Assembly (NCBI RefSeq): GCF_013280595.1
Contig: NZ_JAAATY010000006.1
Coordinates: forward strand, 124,001 to 188,000
Reading direction: 5' to 3'
Source: Kibdelosporangium persicum
GTDB taxonomy: Bacteria > Actinomycetota > Actinomycetes > Mycobacteriales > Pseudonocardiaceae
DNA length: 64,000 nt
Part shown: one piece after another, positions 50,678 to 58,583 of the stretch
Layout: each line of letters starts with the position of its first letter
How positions within the stretch are numbered: the first letter of the stretch is position 1
Made by a program: the position numbers and the translations under genes
Notes under the pieces: generated by a model
What the model saw: only the letters and a program-made list of their open reading frames with translations
What the model was told of the DNA's origin: nothing
The model's database searches: none

Positions 50678-51291
50678 GCGTCCCACGCTTGGCGCAACGC
50701 CTGGGCGAACACCTCAACCGGCTGACCGCCGGACACACCGACCTTGCGGTCCAGCACGAAGAACGGGACGCCACGTGCGCCGAGCTGCGCCGCTTCGCGT
50801 TCCTCGGCCCGAACGTCGTCGGCGTACGCGGTCTTGTCGTCCAGCACACGCACCACGTCCGCTTTGTCCAAACCGACGCTGACGGCGACGTCCACCACGG
50901 TGTCGGCGGTGAAGATCGGGCGCGCGTCGGCGAAGTTCGCCGCGAACATCGCGGTCATCAGCTCGTGTTCCACGCCTTTGGCGCGGGCCAGGTGCAGCAC
51001 GCGGTGGATGTCGAAGGTGTTGCCGACCTCGCGGTCGGTGCGGTAGCCCAGGCCTTCGTCCTGCGCGAGCGCGGCGACCTGCTGTTCCATCTGTGCTGCC
51101 TGAGGGCCGTAACGCTCGGTCAGCAGCTGCTCGACCGGTTCGACGGAGGCACGGTTCGGGTCCAGTTCGAACGACCGGTAGATCACCTCCACCTCGTCCC
51201 GGTGCTCGAAACCGGCCAACGCCGACTCGAACCGGGCCTTGCCGATGTAGCACCACGGGCAGATGACGTCGCTCCAGATCTCCACTCGCAC
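50674..51291 (-). CDS. DsbA-family oxidoreductase, FrnE-like
   Basis: A 205-residue cytoplasmic thioredoxin-fold protein: VEIWSDVICPWCYIGKARF with the CPWC redox motif, YRSFELDPN, FDIHRVLHLARAKG, and the cis-Pro region LGARGVPFFVLDRKVGVSGGQP. FrnE-like proteins work in polyketide biosynthesis or as disulfide isomerases. GTG 51291 gives MRVEIWSD. Single gene, divergent from the CBM48-like gene. Confidence 0.87.
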   Translation of the reverse strand: MRVEIWSDVICPWCYIGKARFESALAGFEHRDEVEVIYRSFELDPNRASVEPVEQLLTERYGPQAAQMEQQVAALAQDEGLGYRTDREVGNTFDIHRVLHLARAKGVEHELMTAMFAANFADARPIFTADTVVDVAVSVGLDKADVVRVLDDKTAYADDVRAEEREAAQLGARGVPFFVLDRKVGVSGGQPVEVFAQALRQAWDA

Positions 51292-51415
51292 GTTCGTCAG
51301 TCTACGAAGTTGCCGGGGCGTGGGGGAGTACGCACTCGCGCGTAAGGTAGTTGACTGCGCGTAACCACGCAGGTAACTCCATCGGGCAAGCAGGGCATGT
51401 GCTTCGCTTGAGGCC

Positions 51416-51706
51416 GTGATCAAGAAGCGTCGGCAGAAGAACGGCATGGTGACCGTGACGTGGGTACTGCCCGCGGACGTACATGACGGTCCGGTCAGCG
51501 TCGTGGGCTGCTTCAACGACTGGACACCCGGCCTGCACGTGCTCGGCAAGCGGTCCAACGGCACTCGTTCGGTGTCCTGGACCGCCGAATCCGGCAGGCA
51601 GATCCGGTTCCGTTACCTCGGCCACGGCGGGCGCTGGTTCAGCGACCCCGATGCGGCCGGCGACGGCCTTGACTGCGTGGTCGTCGCCGACGTGTCACGG
51701 GACTAG
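51416..51706 (+). CDS. Isoamylase early-set (CBM48-like) domain protein
   Basis: A 96-residue single-domain protein with the E-set fold found at the N terminus of glycogen-branching enzymes and in AMPK beta: VTVTWVLPADVHDGPVSVVGCFNDWTPGLHVLGKRSNGTRSVSWTAESGRQIRFRYLGHGGRWFSDPDA. The Trp residues of FNDW are the usual starch contacts. It may bind glycogen. GTG start; the end overlaps the convergent oxidoreductase by 12 bases. Confidence 0.82.
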   Translation: MIKKRRQKNGMVTVTWVLPADVHDGPVSVVGCFNDWTPGLHVLGKRSNGTRSVSWTAESGRQIRFRYLGHGGRWFSDPDAAGDGLDCVVVADVSRD

Positions 51707-52633
51707 CACGACTTTGCCCGTCGTCGCCCGGGTTTCCAGCGCGGCGTGGGCCGCGGCGGCCTCGGCGAGCGGGAAGCTCTGCACACCGGGCACGAGCCTG
51801 CCCTCGCCCGCCGCCGCGAGCGCCTCGGCCTCGAAGTCCACGTCGACCGCTCCGCTGAGCATCAGGCCGAGCGCGTCGATCGACGTGACGTTCGGGTTGT
51901 CCTGGGCGAAGTCCTGCTGCGAGGCGTTGCCGATGGTCACGTACCGGCCACCGGCCACGATCAGGTCGTAGGCCGTCTTCGCCTTCTCGCCGCCGACGCC
52001 GTCGAGCACGAGCGTCACGCCGTGAATGCCATGCCCCCAGCCGGGTTGGTTGTAGTCGACGGCCTCGGCGCCCAACGCCCGCACGGCCGCCACTTTGTCC
52101 GGCCCGCCCGCGGCGCCGATGACCTTCGCGCCCAGGTCGCGCAGGTGCTGCACGACCAGCCGGCCTATCCCGCCCGCGGCCGAGGTCACCAGCACGACGT
52201 CATCGGGCGTCGGTTCGGCGATGTGCAGCAGGCCCATCGCGGTGTTGCCGGTGATGATCATCGCCACCGCGGCGGCGTGGTCGAGCCCGTCCGGGATCCG
52301 GTGGACGTTCGCCGCCTGCGCGACAGCGAGTTCGGCGTAACCACCGGGTGTGCTGCGGGCGACCACCACATCGCGGCCGAGCCACGCGGGATCCACCTCC
52401 GGGCCGACCGCGTCCACGACACCGGCCACCTCACCGCCGAAGATCGACGGCAACCGCGGCAGCGGCGGCGATGTCTCGCTGACCCAGCCTTTGCGGATCA
52501 GCGTCTCGACGTGGTGGACACCGGCCGCTCGGACCGCGATCCGCAGCTGACCGGGGCCGGGCACCGGGTCTGGGACGGTTTCGTACGTGAGGTTCTCGGG
52601 CGGACCGAATTCGTGCAGGACGACAGCGTGCAT
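51695..52633 (-). CDS. Zinc-less quinone oxidoreductase (MDR family)
   Basis: A 312-residue NADPH:quinone oxidoreductase-like protein: MHAVVLHEFGPPENLTYETVPDP, GGEVAGVVDAVG, and the nucleotide loop VLVTSAAGGIGRLVVQHLRDLGAKVIGAAGG. There are no zinc ligands. The ATG at 52633 is used. It is divergent from a MerR gene, and its -35 box TTGACC is followed by 19 bases and an inverted repeat, as in MerR-activated promoters. Confidence 0.87.
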   Translation of the reverse strand: MHAVVLHEFGPPENLTYETVPDPVPGPGQLRIAVRAAGVHHVETLIRKGWVSETSPPLPRLPSIFGGEVAGVVDAVGPEVDPAWLGRDVVVARSTPGGYAELAVAQAANVHRIPDGLDHAAAVAMIITGNTAMGLLHIAEPTPDDVVLVTSAAGGIGRLVVQHLRDLGAKVIGAAGGPDKVAAVRALGAEAVDYNQPGWGHGIHGVTLVLDGVGGEKAKTAYDLIVAGGRYVTIGNASQQDFAQDNPNVTSIDALGLMLSGAVDVDFEAEALAAAGEGRLVPGVQSFPLAEAAAAHAALETRATTGKVVLVP

Positions 52634-52652
52634 GGGTCGAGCGTGCAACCTC

Positions 52653-52704
52653 ACCTCAGGTTGAGGTCAACTGTTGACCCTCTCACGGTGTGAGGGCCTG
52701 TAGT
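52653..52704. promoter_or_regulatory. Divergent MerR-type promoters with three inverted repeats
   Basis: Three inverted repeats lie in a row: ACCTCA-GGT-TGAGGT (52653-52667), GTCAAC-T-GTTGAC (52666-52678) and CTCAC-GGT-GTGAG (52682-52694). The middle one supplies back-to-back TTGACC -35 boxes: one on the minus strand (52670-52665) and one on the plus strand (52674-52679, with TGTAGT at 52699-52704 after 19 bases). Long spacers with internal dyads are diagnostic of MerR control. Confidence 0.65.
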
Positions 52705-52714
52705 GGGAGGCGTC

Positions 52715-53521
52715 ATGTTCAGCATCGGAGATTTCGCCAAGTACGGCCGCGTGTCGGTCCGCATGTTGCGGCACTACGACGCCATCGGAGTACTCCGGCC
52801 CGCGCACGTCGACCAGTCCAGCGGCTACCGCTACTACGCCGCGGAGCAGCTCACGCGCCTCAACCGGCTCATCGCGTTGAAGGATCTCGGTTTCAGCCTG
52901 CAGCAGGCCGGTGTGATCCTCGACGAGGAGGTCAGCGTCGAGCAGTTGCGCGGCATGCTGCGGTTGCGGCGGATGGAACTGCGGACCGCGGTGACCGAGA
53001 CGGCCGCGCGGCTGGCCAGGGTCGAGGCGAGGCTCCGCAGCATCGAAACCGAGGGATCAATGGCCGACGACATCGTCATCAAAAGCCTGCCGCCGATGCG
53101 GCTGGCCACGCTCACCGCGGTCGCGGAAAGCTTCGAGCCGCACCACATCGGGCCGGTCGTCGGCCCGATGTTCGCCTCCCTGTGCGAACTTGTCAGCAAC
53201 CCGGCCGGCCCTGGGCTCGCCCGCTATGAAGAAGGTGACGACGGCACCATCGTCGTGCACGCGGGATTCCCCGTGACAGCCGATGTCTCCGGTGCGCGGA
53301 TGGTCGACTTGCCCGCGGTCGAGCGCGCGGCGACGGTCGTGCACCACGGCAGCATGGACGACGTCCTGCCCACCGCGCAGGCACTGGCGCGGTGGATCGA
53401 CGCCCACGGCTACCGCGCGCTTGAGCTTCCCCGGGAACTGTCGATCGACTGCCCCGAGGACCGCGGCGAGTGGGTGACCGAGTTACAGGTTCCGATTGAG
53501 TACGTTTCGGTGCGTGCCTGA
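52715..53521 (+). CDS. MerR-family regulator with GyrI-like effector domain
   Basis: A 268-residue BmrR-like activator: HTH FSIGDFAKYGRVSVRMLRHYDAIGVLRPAHVDQSSGYRYYAAEQLTRLNRL, a long helix (RLARVEARLRSIETEGS), then a GyrI-like ligand domain (LPPMRLATLTAVAESFE, VVHAGFPVTADVSGARMVDLPAVERAATVVHHGSMDDV). GGGAGG precedes the ATG at 52715. It probably activates the divergent oxidoreductase on binding an aromatic or cationic drug. The next gene is translationally coupled. Confidence 0.88.
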   Translation: MFSIGDFAKYGRVSVRMLRHYDAIGVLRPAHVDQSSGYRYYAAEQLTRLNRLIALKDLGFSLQQAGVILDEEVSVEQLRGMLRLRRMELRTAVTETAARLARVEARLRSIETEGSMADDIVIKSLPPMRLATLTAVAESFEPHHIGPVVGPMFASLCELVSNPAGPGLARYEEGDDGTIVVHAGFPVTADVSGARMVDLPAVERAATVVHHGSMDDVLPTAQALARWIDAHGYRALELPRELSIDCPEDRGEWVTELQVPIEYVSVRA

Positions 53522-54242
53522 CGCCATCTTCGACCATCCACGGCTGGCGGCGATCTACGACCCGCTCGACCCGGTTCGTGACGATCTTGACGTCTACGTC
53601 GGCATCGCCGACGAGCTCGGTGCGCGCAGCGTGCTCGACATCGGGTGTGGCACCGGCACGTTCGCCCTGATGCTGGCGGCTCGCGGCATCGACGTGACCG
53701 CGGTCGACCCCGCCGCCGGTTCACTGGACGTCGCCCGGGTCAAGCCGGGCGCCGCGCGCGTGCGGTGGATCCACGGCGACGCATCGGATCTGCCGGCCAT
53801 GCGGGTCGACCTGGCCACCATGACGGCCAATGTCGCGCAAGCCATCGTGGAGCCGGCGTTGTGGGCGCACACCTTGCGTGGCGCCCACAACGCGCTGCGG
53901 CCTGGCGGGCATCTCGTGTTCGAGACCCGCATCGCGGCGCGCAAGGCGTGGCTGTCGTGGAATCGCGCCGAGTCCTATCGGGTCAGCGACATCGACGGCG
54001 TCGGCGCGGTCGAGAACTGGGTGGAGCTGCTCGACGTCAGCCTGCCGCTGGTGACCTTCCGCAGCACATACGTCTTCGCCTCGGACGGGCAGACGCTGAC
54101 CTCGGAGTCGACATTGCGGTTCCGTGAACGCGACGAGATCGAGGCCGACCTCGCAGCGCACGGCTACACCGTCGAGGAGGTCCGCGACGCACCCGACCGG
54201 CCAGGCCGCGAGTACGTGTTCCTGGCGAGGACGAACCTGTAG
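53514..54242 (+). CDS. Class I SAM methyltransferase
   Basis: A 242-residue methyltransferase: motif I VLDIGCGTGTFALMLAARG, VTAVDPAAGSLDVAR, DLPAMRVDLATMTANVAQAIVEP, LRPGGHLVFETR. The GTG at 53514 overlaps the MerR stop by eight bases and gives the family-like start VPDAIFDHPRLAAIYDPLD. It likely methylates a small molecule. Coupling to the MerR gene suggests it belongs to the same drug response. Confidence 0.87.
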   Translation: MPDAIFDHPRLAAIYDPLDPVRDDLDVYVGIADELGARSVLDIGCGTGTFALMLAARGIDVTAVDPAAGSLDVARVKPGAARVRWIHGDASDLPAMRVDLATMTANVAQAIVEPALWAHTLRGAHNALRPGGHLVFETRIAARKAWLSWNRAESYRVSDIDGVGAVENWVELLDVSLPLVTFRSTYVFASDGQTLTSESTLRFRERDEIEADLAAHGYTVEEVRDAPDRPGREYVFLARTNL

Positions 54243-54255
54243 CCGTGCGGCTCGA

Positions 54256-54753
54256 TCACGCCCGCACCTTGTCCAGGAAACCCGTCAGGTTGGACAGCGT
54301 CCGCTCGACCTGCATGTCCAGCGTGAGCGACTCGTGGAACCGGGCGCCCGGCCCGGCGTCCTTCTTCCCGCGCAGATACAGCGAGCACGCCAGGTCAGTG
54401 CACATGTACGCGCCCACCGAGTTGCCCTGCTGGCCGCTCTTGCCCGCCTTACGCGCGGTCATCAGCGACACGCCGCCGCCCACGTGCGTGGTCAGGCAGA
54501 ACGAGCACATGCTGCGACGCACATACCCGGCGGCGGAGGGCGCGGCCCGGCGCAGGGCGATGCCGACGAACCCCTCGCCGTCCTCGGCGACCAAGTAGGC
54601 GCGGTCGGGCGCGGCCGGGTCCTGCCAGCCGAAGAAGTCCAGGTCGTCCCACGGGCGGTCGGCCAGGTCCCTGGGCACGGCCAGCCGCTTCGCCTCGCCT
54701 TTGGTGCAGTTGACGAACGACGCGCGGATCTCGCGCTCGGTGACAGCCTTCAT
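54256..54753 (-). CDS. FBP-domain (FusB-like) zinc protein
   Basis: A 165-residue protein of the FBP family, the C-terminal treble-clef zinc domain of FusB-type EF-G-binding proteins. Probable zinc ligands are Cys83, Cys86 (SMCSFC), Cys118 and Cys123 (MCTDLAC); His90 is nearby. FusB frees EF-G from fusidic-acid-stalled ribosomes; actinobacterial homologues are unproven in this role. The ATG at 54753 gives MKAVTEREIR. It is divergent from the TetR at 54819, across an AT-rich island. Confidence 0.8.
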   Translation of the reverse strand: MKAVTEREIRASFVNCTKGEAKRLAVPRDLADRPWDDLDFFGWQDPAAPDRAYLVAEDGEGFVGIALRRAAPSAAGYVRRSMCSFCLTTHVGGGVSLMTARKAGKSGQQGNSVGAYMCTDLACSLYLRGKKDAGPGARFHESLTLDMQVERTLSNLTGFLDKVRA

Positions 54754-54769
54754 ACCGTTGACGGTAAAG

Positions 54770-54809
54770 TTCCTAGAGGTATTAGGCAAATAATTAAAGC
54801 CATTAGGAA
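54770..54809. promoter_or_regulatory. AT-rich divergent promoter with ATTAGG repeats
   Basis: ATTAGG occurs at 54781-54786 and 54802-54807 (21 bases apart), and TTCCTA/TAGGAA form outer inverted arms at 54770-54775 and 54804-54809. This is the most AT-rich stretch of the window and lies between the FBP and TetR genes, a likely TetR operator. Confidence 0.5.
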
Positions 54810-54818
54810 TGGTGACGG

Positions 54819-55388
54819 ATGGCACGTGCTGGACTGACCGCGAACCGCCTGGTCCAGGCGGCCGCGGAACTCGCGGACGAGGTCGGCTTCGACAAGGTGA
54901 CCGTCTCGGCGCTCGCCCGCCGGTTCGGTGTGAAGGACGCCAGCCTGTACTCGCACGTCAAGAACGCACAGGACCTCCGGGAACGAGTCGCGATGCTGGC
55001 GCTGGAGGAACTCGCCGACGTCGCCGCCGACGCACTGGCCGGGCGCGCGGGCAAAGACGCGCTCGTGGCGTTCGCCAACGCCTACCGCGCGTACGCCAAA
55101 CTGCACCCCGGCCGGTACGCCGCCGCGCAACTGCGGCTCAGCCCCGAAGCGGCGGCCGCGAGCGCCGCGCGCCGCCACTCGGAGATGACACGGGCCATCC
55201 TGCGTGGCTACGGCCTGCGGGAACCCGACCAGACCGACGCGATCCGCATGCTGCACAGTACGTTCCACGGATACGTCAGCCTGGAGACCGCGGGCGGATT
55301 CGCCCACACCCCACGCGATGCCGGCATCTCGTGGCAACGAACCCTGGACGCGCTGGACGCCGTGCTCAGGAACTGGCCCGTGGAGTGA
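54819..55388 (+). CDS. TetR-family repressor, WHG-type C-terminal domain
   Basis: A 189-residue regulator: HTH RLVQAAAELADEVGFDKVTVSALARRFGVKDASLYSHVKNAQDLRERVAMLAL, and a C-terminal domain of the TetR WHG type (ALVAFANAYRAYAKLHPGRYAAAQL, LHSTFHGYVSLETAGGFA). Start at ATG 54819, probably leaderless or nearly so. It likely represses the divergent FBP gene. The end overlaps the convergent aldo-keto reductase by 23 bases. Confidence 0.87.
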   Translation: MARAGLTANRLVQAAAELADEVGFDKVTVSALARRFGVKDASLYSHVKNAQDLRERVAMLALEELADVAADALAGRAGKDALVAFANAYRAYAKLHPGRYAAAQLRLSPEAAAASAARRHSEMTRAILRGYGLREPDQTDAIRMLHSTFHGYVSLETAGGFAHTPRDAGISWQRTLDALDAVLRNWPVE

Positions 55389-56373
55389 CCCGTCTCGTTC
55401 CGTACACGCCGGGATGGTCGTCGACCTCGTCCATGAAGTCGTGCGGGTAGCCCTTCTGGAACTCCGTCGCCGCCGCCAAGCGGCGCATCGCGTCACCCGG
55501 CAGCGTTACGCCGCTCGCCCCGACGTTGTCCTTGACCTGCTCGACACTGGTCGCGCCGATGATCGGGTGCATGACCGGCGAGCGGTGCCAGATCCACGCC
55601 AGGGCGACCTGCGCGGGCGTGGCGCCCACCTCGTCGGCGACTTCCTGGACCATCTTGGCGACCGCCCGATCACGGGCACTGGCCTCGTCGACGTTGATCC
55701 GGCTGTTGGACCCGGGACTGCCCGCGCCGGTGAGCTTGCCCGCCAGCATCCCCCGGGCCAGCGGTGCCCACGCCGCGATGGTGACGCCGAGCGCTTCGCA
55801 CATCGGCAGCAGCTCTCGTTCGATGTCGCGTTGGAGCAGGTTGTACTGCACCTGCAGGCCCGCGAACGGCGTCCACCCGCGCCATTCGGCCAGCGTGTTG
55901 GCCCGGCTGACCAGCCACGCGGGGGCGTTGGAGATGCCGACGTAGCGGATCTTGCCCGCCCGCACCGCGTCGTCCAGGGCGCGCAGGGTTTCCTCGATCG
56001 GTGTGTGCCGGTCCCAGCTGTGCACCCAGTACAGGTCGACGTAGTCGGTCCGCAGGCGGCGCAGGCTCTGCTCCAACGTGAGGATCATGTTCTTGCGGTG
56101 GTTGCCCGCCGCGTTCGGATCGTTCTGGTCGCGCGAGAGCGTGTACTTCGTGGCCAGCACGAAACTGTCGCGGTCCTTGCCGAGCAGGTCGCCCAGGATG
56201 GCTTCGCTGTCGCCGTACGCCGAGGCGGTGTCGATGACGTTGCCGCCGGCCTCGGCGTACGCGTCGAGCATCGCCCGGAACCGCGGTTCGGCGCCGCGCT
56301 CGTAGAACGTCATGGCACCGAAGAACACCTCGGACACCCGCAACCCGGTCCGGCCCAGTAGTCGGTAACGCAT
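55366..56373 (-). CDS. Aldo/keto reductase
   Basis: A 335-residue AKR with the NADPH-dependent barrel: MRYRLLGRTGLRVSEVFFGAMTF, catalytic Asp and Tyr in NVIDTASAYGDSE, Lys in LATKYT, His in YWVHSWD, and the cofactor motif in PIIGATSVEQVKDN. The tetrad is complete. The ATG at 56373 is used. Substrate unknown. Confidence 0.88.
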   Translation of the reverse strand: MRYRLLGRTGLRVSEVFFGAMTFYERGAEPRFRAMLDAYAEAGGNVIDTASAYGDSEAILGDLLGKDRDSFVLATKYTLSRDQNDPNAAGNHRKNMILTLEQSLRRLRTDYVDLYWVHSWDRHTPIEETLRALDDAVRAGKIRYVGISNAPAWLVSRANTLAEWRGWTPFAGLQVQYNLLQRDIERELLPMCEALGVTIAAWAPLARGMLAGKLTGAGSPGSNSRINVDEASARDRAVAKMVQEVADEVGATPAQVALAWIWHRSPVMHPIIGATSVEQVKDNVGASGVTLPGDAMRRLAAATEFQKGYPHDFMDEVDDHPGVYGTRRVTPRASS

Positions 56374-56457
56374 GCCGTCAGCCTGGTGGTTCCGGCCGTG
56401 TGCAGGGAGACCGCGACAAGGGTGGTCCTCTCGGGGGTAGGCAATACACTGCAGGTC

Positions 56458-57270
56458 ATGACCGAGCTGGGGGCGTTCCTGCGGGCACGGCGCGAGTCGA
56501 TCGCGCCTTCGGAGGCCGGGTTGCCCGACAATCCCCGCCGCCGCACGCCCGGGTTGCGCCGCGCCGAGCTGGCCACCTTGGCCGGCATCAGCGTCGAGTA
56601 CCTCACGCGCCTGGAGCAGGGACGTGACCGCAACCCTTCCGCCGAGATCCTCGGTTCGCTGGCCGACGCGCTCAGCCTGACCGTCGACGAGCGCGTCTAC
56701 CTGCACCGCCTGCTCAAGGCGACCGCGGGCGGCGTGTGCCAGGGCGGTTCGGCTCCCGCGCGGTCGGTCCGTCCGACGGTGACGGCGTTGCTGGCGCGGC
56801 TGGAGCCCACCCCGGCGCTGGTGACCAACCAGGTCGGTGACGTGCTGGCGTACACCAAGGCCTATCAGCGGCTGCTCGACCCGGTGCCGGAAAACCTCGC
56901 GTGGTTCGTGTTCACCTCGGCGCAGGCGCGCGAGGTGTTCCCCGACTGGGACCGTGTCGCTGACGAATGGGCCGCGGAGTTGCGCGCCGCGGCGTCACTC
57001 GGCGACTCGTACGCCGGGTTCATGGCGCAGGAGTTGTCCGTCGCCGGGGGCACGGAGTTCACCCGCCGCTACGGCTCGTCCGCGATGCTGGCCAGCCGCA
57101 CCGGCTCCCAACGCTGGCGGCACCCGCGCGTGGGGGAGTTGCGGCTGTCGTACGAGACGTTGGCGTTGCCCGACGCCGACGAGCAGCGCCTGACGGTCTA
57201 CCTGCCCGCGGACGAGCCGGCGTCAGCCGCCCTCGACCTGCTCGCCGTGCACGACGACGTTCTCCAGTAG
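56458..57270 (+). CDS. XRE-family regulator with MmyB-like ligand domain
   Basis: A 270-residue regulator: HTH FLRARRESIAPSEAGLPDNPRRRTPGLRRAELATLAGISVEYLTRLEQGRDRNPSAEILGSLADAL and a PAS-like MmyB domain (PTPALVTNQVGDVLAYTKAYQRLLDP, GTEFTRRYGSSAMLASRTGSQRWRHPRVGELRLSYETLALPD). MmyB-like proteins bind fatty acids. It is divergent from the aldo-keto reductase and may regulate it. The last 48 bases overlap the convergent coiled-coil gene. Confidence 0.88.
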   Translation: MTELGAFLRARRESIAPSEAGLPDNPRRRTPGLRRAELATLAGISVEYLTRLEQGRDRNPSAEILGSLADALSLTVDERVYLHRLLKATAGGVCQGGSAPARSVRPTVTALLARLEPTPALVTNQVGDVLAYTKAYQRLLDPVPENLAWFVFTSAQAREVFPDWDRVADEWAAELRAAASLGDSYAGFMAQELSVAGGTEFTRRYGSSAMLASRTGSQRWRHPRVGELRLSYETLALPDADEQRLTVYLPADEPASAALDLLAVHDDVLQ

Positions 57271-58248
57271 CAGGCGTTCCCGTTCCCTGGCCTCGGCCAG
57301 TTGCCGGCGCAGTTGCTGGATCTCCTGGTCCTGGCTGGACAAGCGCTGCACGACCACGCTGTAGGCCGCTTGCGCTTTGGCCGCGTCGGCCTTGGCCGTG
57401 CTCTCGGCTTGTCGCGCCGTGGCCGTGTCCTGCTGCGCACGCCGGCTGTCCTCGTGTGCCCGCTGTGCGCTTTGTTCGGCCAGGCTCGCGGCTTGTCCGG
57501 CCAGCCGGGCCCGTTCCTCGGCACCGGCGATCTTGGCTTCCGCGAGGGTCTTGCCCGCCTCGGCCAGGTCGGCGGCCGCCAGCGCCTGGCCCAGTTGCCG
57601 CTCGGTCTCCTGGCGCTCGGTGATCACCGCACGCAGCTCCCGCCGGACGATCTCCAGCTGGTCGAGTGTTTCCCGGAGGGCTTGCTCGGCGTGGGCAGCC
57701 CGCGTCTCGGCCTGGCCACGGGCCCGTTCGTGCTCGGCGACCTGTTCCCATGCGGTCTTCTTGGCCTGTTCGGCTTCCTTGACGGCCGATTCGGCGGCGT
57801 CCTCGGCGGCCTTGCGCCGCTGCTGATCCTTCGCCGCGGCCGCGGCCGCCTCACGGCGCGCTTTCTCCGCGTCGTCTGCTTCGCGTCGCGCACGTTCCAC
57901 TGTCAGCAGGGCCTCGGCGGTTTCGGCCTTGTCCTTGGCTGACTGCGCCACCGCGCCGGCGTCGAGCTCGTCCCAGCGCCGCCGGATCTCCGCCAGCTCC
58001 CGCAACGCCGCGTCCATCACGTCCCGGGTCTGCCCGCCGAGGTTTCGCAGCAGCTGCAGGGGTTCCTCGACGCCGACCGACTCCAGGGCCCGCTTGCGCC
58101 TCGACGCCTCGTCCGCGTGCGCCTTGCAGCAGTACCGAACAGGCTTCCCGCCCTTCAACCGTCCCTGCTCATCCCGGGCCGGGGGAGGCAAGGGGTTCTC
58201 GCATTCCTCCAACGCGCACGTTGCCCGCTCAACCGCGTCATCTTCCAC
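57223..58248 (-). CDS. Zinc-finger coiled-coil protein, KfrA-like in layout
   Basis: A 341-residue protein. The first 45 residues hold a probable zinc finger (Cys11, Cys16, Cys40, Cys41, His44; PVRYCCKAH). Residues 75-325 are a long Ala/Glu/Lys/Arg-rich coiled coil with heptads (LLTVERARREADDAEKARREAAAA). The C-terminal tail is charged (REREERLLLEN-like). KfrA-type plasmid proteins pair a DNA-binding head with such a coil; the head here is a different zinc type, close to that of the response regulator at 36289. Its upstream region is full of palindromes (58268-58560). Function unknown. Confidence 0.8.
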   Translation of the reverse strand: MEDDAVERATCALEECENPLPPPARDEQGRLKGGKPVRYCCKAHADEASRRKRALESVGVEEPLQLLRNLGGQTRDVMDAALRELAEIRRRWDELDAGAVAQSAKDKAETAEALLTVERARREADDAEKARREAAAAAAKDQQRRKAAEDAAESAVKEAEQAKKTAWEQVAEHERARGQAETRAAHAEQALRETLDQLEIVRRELRAVITERQETERQLGQALAAADLAEAGKTLAEAKIAGAEERARLAGQAASLAEQSAQRAHEDSRRAQQDTATARQAESTAKADAAKAQAAYSVVVQRLSSQDQEIQQLRRQLAEARERERLLLENVVVHGEQVEGG

Positions 58249-58267
58249 TCCACCAGCCTATCTCATT

Positions 58268-58560
58268 CGCTTACGCGTAAGCGATACTGGTATCGCGTAA
58301 ATCTGGCGCGTAACTATGACGACCGTGTAGTTCAGTGATAATGACTGTTATCACGGTGTAAGTCAGGTCGTCGTTCTGGAGGGTGGATTGACACGAATGC
58401 GCCAGGCTTCGAAGGATGTCAAAACCGGGAGGTCGTCACCGTGACGAAACTCCGGCGTGGGCTGGGATGATCCTCCGCATCGGCTGATCGACGCCGAGAT
58501 GCCCCCAGGGGAACCCCGGCGGCTCTTTATGGCGTAAGGTGTTACCGTTATCGCCTTACG
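58268..58560. promoter_or_regulatory. Cluster of palindromes in a divergent promoter
   Basis: Four inverted repeats fill the 335-base gap between the coiled-coil and hydrolase genes: CGCTTACGCGTAAGCG (58268-58283), CGATAC-TG-GTATCG (58282-58295), GTGATAA-TGACTG-TTATCAC (58335-58354) and CGTAAGG-N14-CCTTACG (58533-58560). GCGTAA recurs at 58275, 58295 and 58308. No gene is present in the gap. Confidence 0.65.
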
Positions 58561-58583
58561 GTGTACAGAGTTAGGAGACGATC

